This document shows positions 33,943-43,978 of a stretch of 64,000 nt of DNA, piece by piece. The DNA is from Flavobacterium endophyticum (lineage in GTDB: Bacteria > Bacteroidota > Bacteroidia > Flavobacteriales > Flavobacteriaceae), in NCBI RefSeq assembly GCF_003634455.1, contig NZ_RBLC01000001.1, positions 1,940,417 to 2,004,416 of the forward strand, read 5' to 3'. The notes beneath the pieces are model-generated. The model was not told the DNA's origin and ran no database searches. It saw nothing but the letters and a program-made list of their open reading frames with translations. The position numbers were made by a program, and so were the translations under genes. Position 1 is the first letter of the stretch. The number at the start of each line of letters is the position of its first letter.

Positions 33943-34968
33943 CTACAACGATGGCGTAGATTCTCTCAAAACCAAGTGAGTTTCTATAACTTCTGTTTTG
34001 TAATGCTCGTCTTCTTCCTCTTCAGATTCTAGCCTTTCGATAAGCATTTTGGCTGCTTTTCCGCCCATTTTTATTCCGTTTTGGCTTACCGTGGTAATGC
34101 TTGGCGATGAATATTTGGAAATAATACCATCTGTGAATCCGATAACCGATATGTCGTCTGGCACTTTTAGGTTTATTTTTTTGGCTGCCTTGATAGCTGT
34201 TACGGCGAACAATTCGTTTACGGCAAATACAGCGTCGATTTCATTATTAGCTATCAGTTCTTCTATCTGATGGTCGCAGATGTCGATATCTTCGATTTTG
34301 AGAATCAATTTAGGATCGACAACTATATTGTTTGTCTTTAACGCTTTGATGTATCCGTCAGTCCTTAATTTTCCGACACTCACATAATCGACTGTAGTAA
34401 TCAACGCTATTTTTTTGAATCCTTTATCTATTAAGTTTTGTACTGCTTCATAAGCGGCCAGATTATCATCTATAATAACCTTGTCGCACAAGATGTCATT
34501 GGTCACGCGGTCGAACATAACAACAGGCATTCCTTGGTTGATGACTTCGGTAATGTGGTGGAAGTCTTTTTTGTGTTGGGTCTCTTTAGAAAGCGACATG
34601 ATAAATCCATCAATGCTACCGTTCGCGAGCATTTCCATATTGATGACTTCTTTATCAAAAGATTCATCAGATAAGGTTACGATAACATTATAACCATGTT
34701 CGTTGGCAACATGCTCGATACCGCTAATTACGGTGGCAAAAAAGTGATGGACAATCTCAGGAATAATGATGCCGATTGTCTTGGTTTTTTTGTTCTTTAA
34801 GCTTAAGGCAATCAGGTTAGGTTTGTAGTTGTACAATTTGGCAAAAGCCTGCACTTTTTGACGCGTATCTTCGCTGATTTCGGGGCTGTCTCTGAGGGAT
34901 TTTGAGACAGTAGAAATAGAGACATCTAACTCTTTGGCAATTTGCTTTAGCGTGACTTTTCTTCGCAT
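33943..34968 (-). CDS. LacI-family transcriptional regulator of the maltose locus
   Basis: A regulator of about 341 residues from the ATG at 34968; the frame extends five codons to a TTG. The HTH is VTLKQIAKELDVSISTVSKSLRDSPEISEDTRQKV and the hinge helix NLIALSLKNKKT. The periplasmic-binding-like core follows (IGIIIPEIVHHFFATVISGIE, DNLAAYEAVQNLIDKG, ISVIGFTDGIISKYSSPSITTV). It lies between the two arms it probably controls: the transporter operon downstream and susC divergent upstream. Inducer likely maltose or a maltooligosaccharide. Confidence 0.93.
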   Translation of the reverse strand: MRRKVTLKQIAKELDVSISTVSKSLRDSPEISEDTRQKVQAFAKLYNYKPNLIALSLKNKKTKTIGIIIPEIVHHFFATVISGIEHVANEHGYNVIVTLSDESFDKEVINMEMLANGSIDGFIMSLSKETQHKKDFHHITEVINQGMPVVMFDRVTNDILCDKVIIDDNLAAYEAVQNLIDKGFKKIALITTVDYVSVGKLRTDGYIKALKTNNIVVDPKLILKIEDIDICDHQIEELIANNEIDAVFAVNELFAVTAIKAAKKINLKVPDDISVIGFTDGIISKYSSPSITTVSQNGIKMGGKAAKMLIERLESEEEEDEHYKTEVIETHLVLRESTPSL

Positions 34969-35072
34969 GGTATTTAATATCAAGTAAATATTTCTGAATA
35001 AAGATAAATTTAATTTTTATTAATAGCGTTTTTTAGCCGAAAAATCTACGCATTCAATAAAGTTTTCAACAC

Positions 35073-35084
35073 GCAAACGTTTTC
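35073..35084. promoter_or_regulatory. Candidate LacI-type operator upstream of susC
   Basis: GCAAACGTTTTC contains the perfect palindrome AAACGTTT, a common core of LacI-family sites. It lies 111 bp before susC and 105 bp before the regulator gene, so it could serve both. Inference only. Confidence 0.35.
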
Positions 35085-35141
35085 GGTAGGTGCTTTTACG
35101 AAAACGATTTTTTTCTCTTAAATATTTACATAAATTTAACA

Positions 35142-35160
35142 TTCGAAGTAAAAATATAAG
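35142..35160 (+). repeat. 19-bp sequence shared by both maltose operon leaders (copy 2)
   Basis: TTCGAAGTAAAAATATAAG, identical to 33801-33819. It ends 34 bp before the susC ATG. The rest of the 226-bp gap (34969-35194) is AT-rich and shows only weak TAAATTTA-type boxes. Confidence 0.8.
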
Positions 35161-35194
35161 GTAAACAAACTCAATTTTAACCTAAACAAAATGT

Positions 35195-38143
35195 ATGAAA
35201 ACAATTTATAAAAAGTTGTTGCTTTTAGTACTGCTGCTTCCGTTTAGTGTGCTGGCACAGAACACATTAAATGGTAATGTCAGGGATGAAGTTTCAGGAT
35301 TGCCGTTACCGGGAGTCAGTGTGACTGTCCAAGGCGGAACGAACGGAGCTACAACAGATTTTGACGGAAATTTCACGCTTTCAGGAGTGAAGGCTGGGGA
35401 CGTAATTTCTTTCTCTTTTTTAGGATACAAATCCACTACGATTACCTATTCTTCACAAAACACTATTAGTGTTGTTTTGCAAGAAGATGCTTCACAATTG
35501 GATGAGGTTGTAGTTGTAGGATATGGATCTGTTAAGAAGAAAGATGCTACAGGTGCTGTAGAAGTAATTTCTTCAAAAGATTTTAACCGCGGGTTAAATG
35601 CGACAGCCGAAAATCTACTAAACGGTAGAGTTGCTGGTTTGACTATTTCAACGGGCGGTGCACCGGGTTCGGGCTCTACAATCAGAATTCGTGGAGGATC
35701 TTCATTGAATGCTAAAAATGACCCATTAATTGTAATTGACGGTCTTCCTCTTGACAATGAAGATAGTGGTGGAGCAACGAGCAAGCTTTCTTCAATTAAC
35801 CCAAATGATATTGAATCTTTCTCTATCTTAAAAGATGCTTCTGCTACCGCAATCTACGGTTCTCGTGCCTCTAATGGGGTTATCATTATTACGACTAAAA
35901 AAGGTAGTCAAGGTGAAATGCAAGTATCTTTCAACTCGGTAACAACTGTAAATACGTTAGCCAAAAAAGTTGATGTTTTGTCGGCCGACCAATTTAGAGC
36001 ATTAGTAAATCAAGTTGGGAATCCGACACAGATTGGTTTGCTAGGAACTGCTAATACTGATTGGCAAGATGAAATTTTCCAAACAAGCATGTCGGTAGAC
36101 AACAATCTTTCTATCCGAGGAAACTTATTTGGAGTAATGCCAGCTAGGTTATCTATTGGTTATACTTCAATTCCGGGTTTATTAAGAACAGGAGAATTTA
36201 AAAGAACAACGACTTCGATAGCGTTAAACCCTTCTTTCTTTGACAATCATTTAAAAATTAATTTGAATGCCAATATTTCTTGGCAAGATAACCGCTTTGC
36301 AGAAGAAGGAGCCATCGGAAATGCGTTAAGTTTCGATCCTACACAATCAGTTTATGATCCTACTTCTTATTTTGGAGGCTATTTCGAATGGCTTGAACCA
36401 GATGGAGATAGAGTTGTGACAGGTGCACAGCAAAATCCAGTGTCTTTATTAAACCAAAGAAGAAACGTTACAGACAACCGTAAAATGTATGGTAATTTTC
36501 AAGTAGATTATAAACTACATTTCTTTGAAGATATCAGGGCTGTCGTAAATGTTGGTTTCGACAAACAGGATGGTAACGGAACAAATACGTTGGCGCCTTT
36601 CAGCCCGGCAGGTTTCCAAACAGGAAGTTATAGTGGTGGAACTTACCAAAATTTTGGTTCTCATACCTACTTTAATGAGAACAAAGAGAATAAATTATTA
36701 GATGCTTATTTAGTTTATACTAAAGAAATTGGCAAATTCAATTTAGATGTTACAGGAGGTTACTCGTACCAAAACTTCAAATGGGTGGGTTTCTCTACAG
36801 GAAACGTATACGATCCAAATGCGCAACCTGACGTATTCACAAGACCAACCGTAAACTTACAGTCTTATTTCGGAAGAATGAACTTAGGATACGATGATAA
36901 ATACTTATTGACGCTTAACTACAGAAGAGACGGAACGTCTAGATTTTCTAAAGAAAACAGATGGGGTAACTTCCCAGGAGCAGCATTTGCTTGGAAAATC
37001 TCTCAAGAAAGTTTCTTGAAAGACGTAAGCGTTATCTCTGACTTGAAATTAAGGTTAGGTTGGGGTATTACAGGACAACAAGACATTAATGATGGTTTCG
37101 CTTATATTGAAAGATATACAACAGGAACTACACAGGCACAATATCAGTTTGGAAATGTTTTCGTTCCAGTAGGAAGACCTGAAGGTTATAACAAAGGTTT
37201 GAAATGGGAAGAAACTGAAACCAGAAACATTGGTATCGATTATGGCTTTTTCAACAACAGCCTAAGAGGTTCTTTGGATTTGTATGAAAAGAAATCAACA
37301 GACCTTCTGGCAAGAGTTCCTTTTCCTGATGGCGCCAACTTGGCCAACGAAGGATTCAGAAATTATGGAGACTTTACTACAAAAGGTATCGAGTTTAGTG
37401 TAAGCTATGATATTTTTAGAGGAGAAGGCTTTAATTGGACTTCAACATTCAATGCTACTTATAACGACCAAGAAATTACAGACATTCCTTCTGACAATGC
37501 TGTAGGTGATATCGATGGTGGTGGCGGTAATAAAATCCAAATTAACTCAGTAGGATACAATCCAAACGCATTTTATGTATACGAACAGGTTTACGATTCA
37601 AACGGAAAACCGGTAGAAGGTGTTTATGTAGATAGAAACCAAGATGGTGTTATCTCAACAGCCGATCAATACAGATATAAAAAACCAAATGCAGACTTTA
37701 CGTTTGGTATGATGAACAACATGAGCTATAAGCAATTTGATCTTTCTTTTGCATGGAGAGCTAGCTTAGGCAACTACATGTATAACAACGTTGCTTCTAA
37801 TAAAGGCGTATTACAGGCAGGAGTTCGTTATAATGACGTAATCAGTAACATTAATTCAGATTATTTAAACTCTGGCTTCCTATTAGAAGGAAACAATAGA
37901 CTTTTCTCAGACTACTATGTCCAAAATGCTTCATGGTTTAAATTAGACAACATCACATTAGGATATACGGTACGAAACCCGTTTGCAACAGAGAAATCAA
38001 AACTTCGAATCTATGGAGCCGTTCAAAACGTATTTACGATTACGGATTATGACGGAGTAGATCCTGAAATTTTTGGAGGTATTGATAAGACAATTTATCC
38101 AAGACCAAGAATGTTTATGTTAGGATTTAATTTAGATTTTTAA
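35195..38143 (+). CDS. susC: SusC-like TonB-dependent outer-membrane transporter
   Basis: A 982-residue SusC/RagA protein. Signal peptide to AQ-22, then a carboxypeptidase-regulatory-like domain (LNGNVRDEVSGLPLPGVSVTVQGG...FDGNFTLSGV). The TonB box region is QLDEVVVVGYGSVKKKDATGAV; the plug holds NPLIVIDGLPL-like (DPLIVIDGLPLDNE) and SILKDASATAIYGSRASNGVIIITTKKG; the 22-strand barrel ends in FMLGFNLDF. It pulls maltooligosaccharides through the outer membrane with TonB energy. First gene of the plus-strand arm; SusD follows after 6 bp. Confidence 0.97.
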   Translation: MKTIYKKLLLLVLLLPFSVLAQNTLNGNVRDEVSGLPLPGVSVTVQGGTNGATTDFDGNFTLSGVKAGDVISFSFLGYKSTTITYSSQNTISVVLQEDASQLDEVVVVGYGSVKKKDATGAVEVISSKDFNRGLNATAENLLNGRVAGLTISTGGAPGSGSTIRIRGGSSLNAKNDPLIVIDGLPLDNEDSGGATSKLSSINPNDIESFSILKDASATAIYGSRASNGVIIITTKKGSQGEMQVSFNSVTTVNTLAKKVDVLSADQFRALVNQVGNPTQIGLLGTANTDWQDEIFQTSMSVDNNLSIRGNLFGVMPARLSIGYTSIPGLLRTGEFKRTTTSIALNPSFFDNHLKINLNANISWQDNRFAEEGAIGNALSFDPTQSVYDPTSYFGGYFEWLEPDGDRVVTGAQQNPVSLLNQRRNVTDNRKMYGNFQVDYKLHFFEDIRAVVNVGFDKQDGNGTNTLAPFSPAGFQTGSYSGGTYQNFGSHTYFNENKENKLLDAYLVYTKEIGKFNLDVTGGYSYQNFKWVGFSTGNVYDPNAQPDVFTRPTVNLQSYFGRMNLGYDDKYLLTLNYRRDGTSRFSKENRWGNFPGAAFAWKISQESFLKDVSVISDLKLRLGWGITGQQDINDGFAYIERYTTGTTQAQYQFGNVFVPVGRPEGYNKGLKWEETETRNIGIDYGFFNNSLRGSLDLYEKKSTDLLARVPFPDGANLANEGFRNYGDFTTKGIEFSVSYDIFRGEGFNWTSTFNATYNDQEITDIPSDNAVGDIDGGGGNKIQINSVGYNPNAFYVYEQVYDSNGKPVEGVYVDRNQDGVISTADQYRYKKPNADFTFGMMNNMSYKQFDLSFAWRASLGNYMYNNVASNKGVLQAGVRYNDVISNINSDYLNSGFLLEGNNRLFSDYYVQNASWFKLDNITLGYTVRNPFATEKSKLRIYGAVQNVFTITDYDGVDPEIFGGIDKTIYPRPRMFMLGFNLDF

Positions 38144-38149
38144 AAAAAT

Positions 38150-39757
38150 ATGAAAATGAAAAAAATGTTAGATTTATTAGGGAAGAAAGCCTTGTTGTTG
38201 CTGATTATTTTGGCAATAGGCATTTCTTGTACGGATGATTTAGATGTGACGCCAGAAGACGATGACGATTTCACAGCTGAAAAATTCTACGAAAATCCTC
38301 AAGCATATAGAATGTTCTTGGCAAAACTTTACCTAGGCTTAGCAAAAGCCGGAAACGGTGAAGGAGATGGCGGAGAAGATTTGGCAGGAATTAGAAATGA
38401 CTTTAGTCCATATTTGAGAGCTTTCTATACTTTGCAGCAATTGCCAACAGACGAATCTGTAATTGCATGGCAGGATGGTAATTTGCCTTCGATGAATACT
38501 CATACATGGACAAGTAACAATGAATTCATTTATGTGATGTACTCTAGAACTTTTTACCAAATCAGTTTGGCCAATGAGTTTCTAAGACAGTCAACTCCAG
38601 AAAAAATAGGAAGCAGAAATGTAGATCCGGCCATTTTAAGCGATATGCCATCATACAGAGCAGAAGCTAGATTCCTGAGAGCATTATCACTGTATCATGC
38701 TATGGATTTATTTGGTAAAGTTCCGATCGTTACAGAAAATGATCCTGTTGGTTTCTTCTATCCGCAGCAGAGAGAGAAGCTTGAAGTTTTCAATTACATA
38801 AAAGATGAGTTGATTGCTATTGATGCCGATTTGAAAGAATCAAGAACCAACGAATATGGCAGGGTAGACAAAATTGCAGCAAAAATGCTTTTGGCTAAAT
38901 TGTATTTGAATGCAGAAGTATATATCGGACAAGATAAATATGCGGAAGCAGCAACTGCGCTAGAGCCAGTTTTAAATTCAAGCTATCAGATTGCAAATGT
39001 TCCTTACAAATACCTCTTCATGGCAGATAATGACGTGAATGGTGCACAAAATGAATTTATTTTCCCTGTGCGTTTTGACGGACAATATACTACAAGTGGT
39101 GGGACTAATTATTTAGTTCATGCTTCTATCCTAAGCTCAATGAATGCCAGCGACTTCGGTGTCGATGGTGGATGGAAAGGACTAAGAGCTAGAAGAGAGT
39201 TGGTAAACAAGTTTGCCGATGTAACTGGAGCTTCAGACAACAGGGCGATGTTCCACACCACGGGTCAGAGTTTGGACATCGCAAGTATTGCAGATGAGAC
39301 TCAAGGCTATGGCGTAACAAAATGGACAAATAAAAAATCAGACGGTTCAAATGGTTCTAACCCTTCAGGAGCATTTGTAGATACAGATTTTCCACTATTC
39401 CGTTTGGGAGATGCTTACTTAATGTATGCTGAATTAGCAGCCAGAGGCCATGGTTCATTATCGCAAGCTGTAACTTATGTGAATGCTTTGAGAACCAGAG
39501 CGAATGCCGGAACTGTAGGTCAAGCCGATCTTACTTTAGATTTTATCCTAGCAGAAAGATCAAGAGAATTGTATTGGGAATGCCACAGACGTCAAGATTT
39601 GATTCGCTTTGGAAAATTCACAGGAGGTTCTTATCTGTGGCAATGGAAAGGCAACTCTGCCAATGGAGCGCCTATTTCAGATCACTTGAAATTGTTCCCA
39701 ATTCCGGATAGAGCAAAAGCAGCTAATCCAACTTTAGTACAAAATACAGGATATTAA
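38150..39757 (+). CDS. susD: SusD-like starch-binding lipoprotein
   Basis: A 535-residue SusD/RagB lipoprotein (ILAIGISC, acylated Cys27). The alpha-helical TPR-like scaffold includes YRAEARFLRALSLYHAMDLFGKVPIVTEN, AAKMLLAKLYLNAEVY and the C-terminal signature FILAERSRELYWECHRRQDLIRFGKF. It forms the lid over SusC and binds maltooligosaccharide at the cell surface. Directly coupled with susC and followed 19 bp later by the SusE-like gene. Confidence 0.97.
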   Translation: MKMKKMLDLLGKKALLLLIILAIGISCTDDLDVTPEDDDDFTAEKFYENPQAYRMFLAKLYLGLAKAGNGEGDGGEDLAGIRNDFSPYLRAFYTLQQLPTDESVIAWQDGNLPSMNTHTWTSNNEFIYVMYSRTFYQISLANEFLRQSTPEKIGSRNVDPAILSDMPSYRAEARFLRALSLYHAMDLFGKVPIVTENDPVGFFYPQQREKLEVFNYIKDELIAIDADLKESRTNEYGRVDKIAAKMLLAKLYLNAEVYIGQDKYAEAATALEPVLNSSYQIANVPYKYLFMADNDVNGAQNEFIFPVRFDGQYTTSGGTNYLVHASILSSMNASDFGVDGGWKGLRARRELVNKFADVTGASDNRAMFHTTGQSLDIASIADETQGYGVTKWTNKKSDGSNGSNPSGAFVDTDFPLFRLGDAYLMYAELAARGHGSLSQAVTYVNALRTRANAGTVGQADLTLDFILAERSRELYWECHRRQDLIRFGKFTGGSYLWQWKGNSANGAPISDHLKLFPIPDRAKAANPTLVQNTGY

Positions 39758-39776
39758 TAAAATAAAACTCATAAAT

Positions 39777-40892
39777 ATGAAAAATATAACAAAATCACTA
39801 ATTGCATTATTCGCTGTCTTGGCTGTTTCTTGTAGCTCAGACGATGTGGAAGACAGGCCGGTAATTACGGCAAAAGATGCACCAGTACTTGTTGCCCCAG
39901 AAGGAGCTAATTCCTATACACTTCTTTTAGAAAATGCTGCAAACCAAGCAGAACGTTTCGTGTGGACATCAGCAAACTTTGATCAAAGTGTTGCGATTAA
40001 TTATGAACTTCAGTTAGATGCAGCAGGAAATGAATTTGCAAATCCACGTTCCTTAGGCTCTGTAATTGGAGCAAATCAATTATCTGTATCTGTTGAAACT
40101 CTAAACGCAGCAGTAATGGGTGCCGGAGGTGAAGCCTTTGTACAAGGAAATTATGAAGTTAGGGTAAAAGCTAGCGTTAATGCTACTTTTGAACCCTTAT
40201 ATAGTAATGTTGCCGTTATATCAGTAACTCCGTATGTTGCACTTGATCCAGTTTTATTTTTTGTTGGTAACTCACAGCAATATTACGGACTGAACCAATG
40301 GGATAATACAACAGCAATTCCTATGAGATATATTGGTAATGGAACTACAAAGATATTTGAAGCCTATGTAAAAGTAGGTCTGAATGACGATGGCTCTCCA
40401 GCTGGCTTCAAGTTTATCGGAGAACAAGGAACCTGGGATAATGGTAATTATGGAACCATCGGAGGTGTTCAAGATGGAAATCTTAAGAATGGAGGCGACA
40501 GTGGAGATATTAAAGTTGCAGAAACAGATGGAGTAGGTTTGTATTATGTTTGGGTTGATATCGATAACCTAAAATACAAATCGGTTAAGATGAATTGGGG
40601 AATCATTGGTTCAGCAACTGCAGGAGCATGGGACAATGAAACCGCTATGACTTATAATTTCGCAGCTAATAAATTTACAATCTCTGCTCCGCTTAGCGCT
40701 GGAGAAATGAAATTCAGAGCAGCAAACGCAGGAAATTATATTGCAAGCAATGCTTGGAAATTTAATGTCGGTAACAGCGATCCGAAAGTAGCTTACAATC
40801 CTGATGCGCCAAACTTTACGGTAGCAGGAGGAACAGCCAACCTAGAACTGACCATTAATTTTGATGGTACAGCTATTGTAGGAGGCTTATAA
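39777..40892 (+). CDS. susE: SusE/SusF-like surface glycan-binding lipoprotein
   Basis: A 371-residue lipoprotein (ALFAVLAVSC). An N-terminal SusE Ig-like domain (APVLVAPEGANSYTLLLENAANQAERFVWTSANF) is followed by two starch-binding modules of the SusF/SusE C-terminal type, seen as paired WGIIGSATAGAWDNETAMTYNF and FFVGNSQQYYGLNQWDNTTAIPM blocks. Aromatic residues in these loops would bind glucan chains. It ends at a hairpin (40905) that separates it from the secreted amylase gene. Confidence 0.9.
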   Translation: MKNITKSLIALFAVLAVSCSSDDVEDRPVITAKDAPVLVAPEGANSYTLLLENAANQAERFVWTSANFDQSVAINYELQLDAAGNEFANPRSLGSVIGANQLSVSVETLNAAVMGAGGEAFVQGNYEVRVKASVNATFEPLYSNVAVISVTPYVALDPVLFFVGNSQQYYGLNQWDNTTAIPMRYIGNGTTKIFEAYVKVGLNDDGSPAGFKFIGEQGTWDNGNYGTIGGVQDGNLKNGGDSGDIKVAETDGVGLYYVWVDIDNLKYKSVKMNWGIIGSATAGAWDNETAMTYNFAANKFTISAPLSAGEMKFRAANAGNYIASNAWKFNVGNSDPKVAYNPDAPNFTVAGGTANLELTINFDGTAIVGGL

Positions 40893-40904
40893 AAACAAAA
40901 AATA

Positions 40905-40935
40905 AAGGCTGCCCGATTTCAGGCGGCCTTTTTTT
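40905..40935 (+). terminator. Intra-locus terminator between susE-like and amylase genes
   Basis: AAGGCTGCC-CGATTTCA-GGCGGCCTT with one G-U pair, followed by T7. The amylase ATG comes only about 13 bp after it, so it probably works as a partial terminator that lowers amylase expression relative to susCDE. Confidence 0.8.
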
Positions 40936-40947
40936 AATTAAGATAAG

Positions 40948-43851
40948 ATGAAAAAAATTACGCTATTATTTTTATTGATGGTTTCCTCTGCGTGGTCGCA
41001 ACAACAAACAGTTACTTATACTGTGGCTCCGACAACCTTTGAAGAAAACCAATCAATCACTTTAACCTTCAACGGAAGCAGTATCAATGAAGCAACGTGG
41101 GGAGTGACAGGCAATGCGCTTTACCTTTGGTCGTGGTCTTTCGATCTCAATGATCAAAACAATGCCGATTGCCCTACGAATGGATCTTGGGATAATTCAA
41201 ACGAAGCCAATAGGCTGACTTATAATGCTGGAACCGATAGATATTCCATAACTTTTGTGCCTAATACATTTTACAACAGGACAGGCATCGGAAGAATAGG
41301 ATTTCTGATCAAAGCTAAAAACGGCAACGGAGATAAAAAATCTCAAGACATTTTAGTAGAAGTTGGAACTTTTCAAGTCAACTTGACGGCCCCAGTTCAA
41401 AACAGCAGTACGATACTTGCATCGGGTAGCAATTTTACGATTTCAGCAACCAATACAGGCGGTAATGCCAGCTATGTGCTAAAATCCAATGGAGCGACGA
41501 TTAATACAAACGCAAGCACGGCAAGTTATTCATTTAATCACACAGGAATTACTTCCAACCAAAACTATTCCCTGGAAGTGACCCAAGCAGGCACTACGAT
41601 TATAAAAAACTTTTCAGTTATTGTAAATCCTGGCGCCATTAGCGAAGCCCTGCCCTCGGGAATGAACGACGGAGTCAATTATAATCCTGCAGATCCGACA
41701 AAGGCTACGCTGGTTTTAAATGCTCCAAACAAAGATTTCGTATATGTAGCGGGAAGTTTTAATAACTGGCAACCTTCTGGAGCTTATGCCATGAAAAAAG
41801 ATCCAACATCCGGAAAATTTTGGCTTGAAGTAACAGGACTGACTTCTGGAACAGCATACACCTATCAATATTGGGTTTGTGATCAGACTGATCTTCCTGC
41901 GAATTCACCTGCTTTGGTAAAGACGGCAGATCCGTTTTCTACATTGGTCTTGAGTCCGTTTGATGATCCAGAAATAGCTACTTTGGGCGTTTATCCAAAC
42001 TTGCCGATATATCCTGCCGGCCAAGAAAGAGAAGTTACCGTTCTGCAAACCGGACCTACAGCATTCTATAATTACAATTGGAGTCCAGCGACAACTAATT
42101 TTGTGAAACCAAGCAAAAAGGACTTAGTAATCTATGAAGTTTTGGTAAGAGACTTTGATGCTAACAGAACCTACCAAAACCTAATCGACAAGATTGATTA
42201 TTTTAAGAACCTTAAGATAAACGCAATCCAGCTCATGCCGGTTATGGAATTTGAAGGCAACGAAAGCTGGGGTTATAATACAGTTTATCATCTGGCTTTG
42301 GATAAAAGATATGGAACCGAAGCAAAGCTGAAAGAATTTATTGACTTATGCCACCAAAACGGTATTGCCGTAATTTTTGACGTTGCTCTTAATCACGTAT
42401 ATGGACGTTCACCATTAGAAAGAATGTGGATGCTCGATACAGACAACGACGGCTGGGCAAATGGAGTTACGCCTGAAAATCCATATTGCAATCAAAACGC
42501 AATGCATTCGTACAGCGTAGGAAGAGACTTGGATCATTTTAACGAGCCGAACAATCTTACAAGCTATTATGTCCAAAGAACAATACAGCATTGGATCAAC
42601 GATTTCAAAATAGATGGCTTCCGATGGGATTTGACCAAAGGATTTACGCAAAATTGTCCGTACACTGGAAGTGCTTCCGCTCAAGATGCGTGTACCAATA
42701 ATTACCAAGCAGACCGTGTTGCAAAATTGAAATACTATGCAGATTTGCAATGGGCTATCGACCCAAATTTCTATGTAATCTTTGAACATTTAGGAACTGG
42801 CGGCTCTTACAATGAAGAAGTAGAATGGGCCAATTATAGAAAAACAGGCGATGCTGACGGAATTTCCAAAGGAATCATGCAATGGAGAAAAATGACCGAC
42901 CCATATGCCAATTTCTTAAAAGGAAACAGTACAAATCTTGCCGGTGTTGCAGATGCTACTGACAGATTTATCGGTTATGCCGAAAGCCATGACGAAGAAA
43001 GAGTAGTGTATAAAGCACTTACAGAATCAGGTCAGACTAACGGAAACTTGCCAAAAATATTGACAAGATTGTCTGCAATGGGCGCTCTTCATTTGCTAGT
43101 GCCTGGACCTAAGATGATCTATCATTTTGGAGACTTGGGCTACAACAGCTCTATTTTTACATGCAATAACGGAACAGTAAATACGCCTTCTGACGCAACG
43201 GCTGGCGATTGCAAGCTAGATACAAAACCGCAACCTCAATGGACAAGCAATTGGCTTGCTGATGTGGCCAGAAAAAAAGTATATGACGATTGGACAAAAA
43301 TGATCGCTTTCAAAAAGAATGAAAATGTTTTTGAAAACGGAACGCATGCTTGGAACTTTTCTCAGACCGGAAGACCAAGACTTGATATTTGGACAAGCAC
43401 TTCGCAAACAGAGAATTTGAGTTATGTTTTTGTCCTGACCAATGCTACAAATACAATATATAATGCTTCTGCTGGATTTCCTTATGCAGGAACATGGTAC
43501 AATTTGATGGATGGCACGCCGATAACGGTGACCGATGTAAATATGGCTATTCCAATTGAGATTGACGGGTTTAGAATTTTTGGAAACAAACAGGCCTTGT
43601 TGGAAAGAACTGATTTCAACACAAAAACTGTAGCGCTATATCCAAATCCGTCGAGAGGACTTTTCAGCATCAGTGCCGAGACCAAACAAGTGTCGATTTA
43701 TTCGATTGCCGGACAATTAATTAAAGAATTTAAAGGAGATTTCAATAAAGAATATCAGTATTCAATTGAAAATCTGAATCAAGGAATATACATCGTTAAA
43801 GTAGTAGATGCTCAAGACAGAGAAGCTACGCTGAAACTGATGAAACAATAA
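40948..43851 (+). CDS. Secreted alpha-amylase with T9SS sorting domain
   Basis: A 967-residue secreted enzyme. After a signal peptide (SSAWSQ) come an Ig-like N-terminal domain, a segment NFTISATNTGG... and a CBM48/E-set-like module (DFVYVAGSFNNWQPSGAYAMKKD). The GH13 barrel has Asp561 (DGFRWDLTKGF), Glu613 (VIFEHLG) and Asp682 (AESHDEERV). The tail (LYPNPSRGLFSIS...GIYIVKVVDAQDREATLKLMKQ) is a type A T9SS sorting domain, so it is exported by the gliding/T9SS machinery to the surface. It makes the oligosaccharides that SusCD import. Confidence 0.95.
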   Translation: MKKITLLFLLMVSSAWSQQQTVTYTVAPTTFEENQSITLTFNGSSINEATWGVTGNALYLWSWSFDLNDQNNADCPTNGSWDNSNEANRLTYNAGTDRYSITFVPNTFYNRTGIGRIGFLIKAKNGNGDKKSQDILVEVGTFQVNLTAPVQNSSTILASGSNFTISATNTGGNASYVLKSNGATINTNASTASYSFNHTGITSNQNYSLEVTQAGTTIIKNFSVIVNPGAISEALPSGMNDGVNYNPADPTKATLVLNAPNKDFVYVAGSFNNWQPSGAYAMKKDPTSGKFWLEVTGLTSGTAYTYQYWVCDQTDLPANSPALVKTADPFSTLVLSPFDDPEIATLGVYPNLPIYPAGQEREVTVLQTGPTAFYNYNWSPATTNFVKPSKKDLVIYEVLVRDFDANRTYQNLIDKIDYFKNLKINAIQLMPVMEFEGNESWGYNTVYHLALDKRYGTEAKLKEFIDLCHQNGIAVIFDVALNHVYGRSPLERMWMLDTDNDGWANGVTPENPYCNQNAMHSYSVGRDLDHFNEPNNLTSYYVQRTIQHWINDFKIDGFRWDLTKGFTQNCPYTGSASAQDACTNNYQADRVAKLKYYADLQWAIDPNFYVIFEHLGTGGSYNEEVEWANYRKTGDADGISKGIMQWRKMTDPYANFLKGNSTNLAGVADATDRFIGYAESHDEERVVYKALTESGQTNGNLPKILTRLSAMGALHLLVPGPKMIYHFGDLGYNSSIFTCNNGTVNTPSDATAGDCKLDTKPQPQWTSNWLADVARKKVYDDWTKMIAFKKNENVFENGTHAWNFSQTGRPRLDIWTSTSQTENLSYVFVLTNATNTIYNASAGFPYAGTWYNLMDGTPITVTDVNMAIPIEIDGFRIFGNKQALLERTDFNTKTVALYPNPSRGLFSISAETKQVSIYSIAGQLIKEFKGDFNKEYQYSIENLNQGIYIVKVVDAQDREATLKLMKQ

Positions 43852-43882
43852 TTTTTTGAGTTAGTTTTAAAGTTAGGTTTTT

Positions 43883-43920
43883 AAAAATGCCTTTTCGAGA
43901 AATTGAAAAGGCATTTTTTT
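43883..43920 (+). terminator. Terminator of the susCDE-amylase arm
   Basis: AAAATGCCTTTTC-GAGAAATT-GAAAAGGCATTTT plus T run, 31 bp past the amylase stop. Confidence 0.92.
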
Positions 43921-43966
43921 ATTTAGATGCAGAAAATTCTTGTTAGGAAATAAACTTTCATCCCAT

Positions 43967-43974
43967 TACTTTTG
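43967..43974 (+). promoter_or_regulatory. -7 box directly before the AsmA gene
   Basis: TACTTTTG ends 4 bp before the ATG at 43979, predicting a leaderless or near-leaderless transcript. The -33 region is poor. Confidence 0.35.
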
Positions 43975-43978
43975 TAGT

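Noticed and set aside
33801..35160. 19-bp direct repeats as attachment or target-site duplication of a mobile element
   Set aside because: The segment between is the LacI regulator, a normal part of such loci; there is no integrase or transposase.
26071..43851. The maltose/starch locus as a novel system
   Set aside because: Gene content and order match maltodextrin loci already known in Flavobacteria; only the regulatory details were kept as findings.
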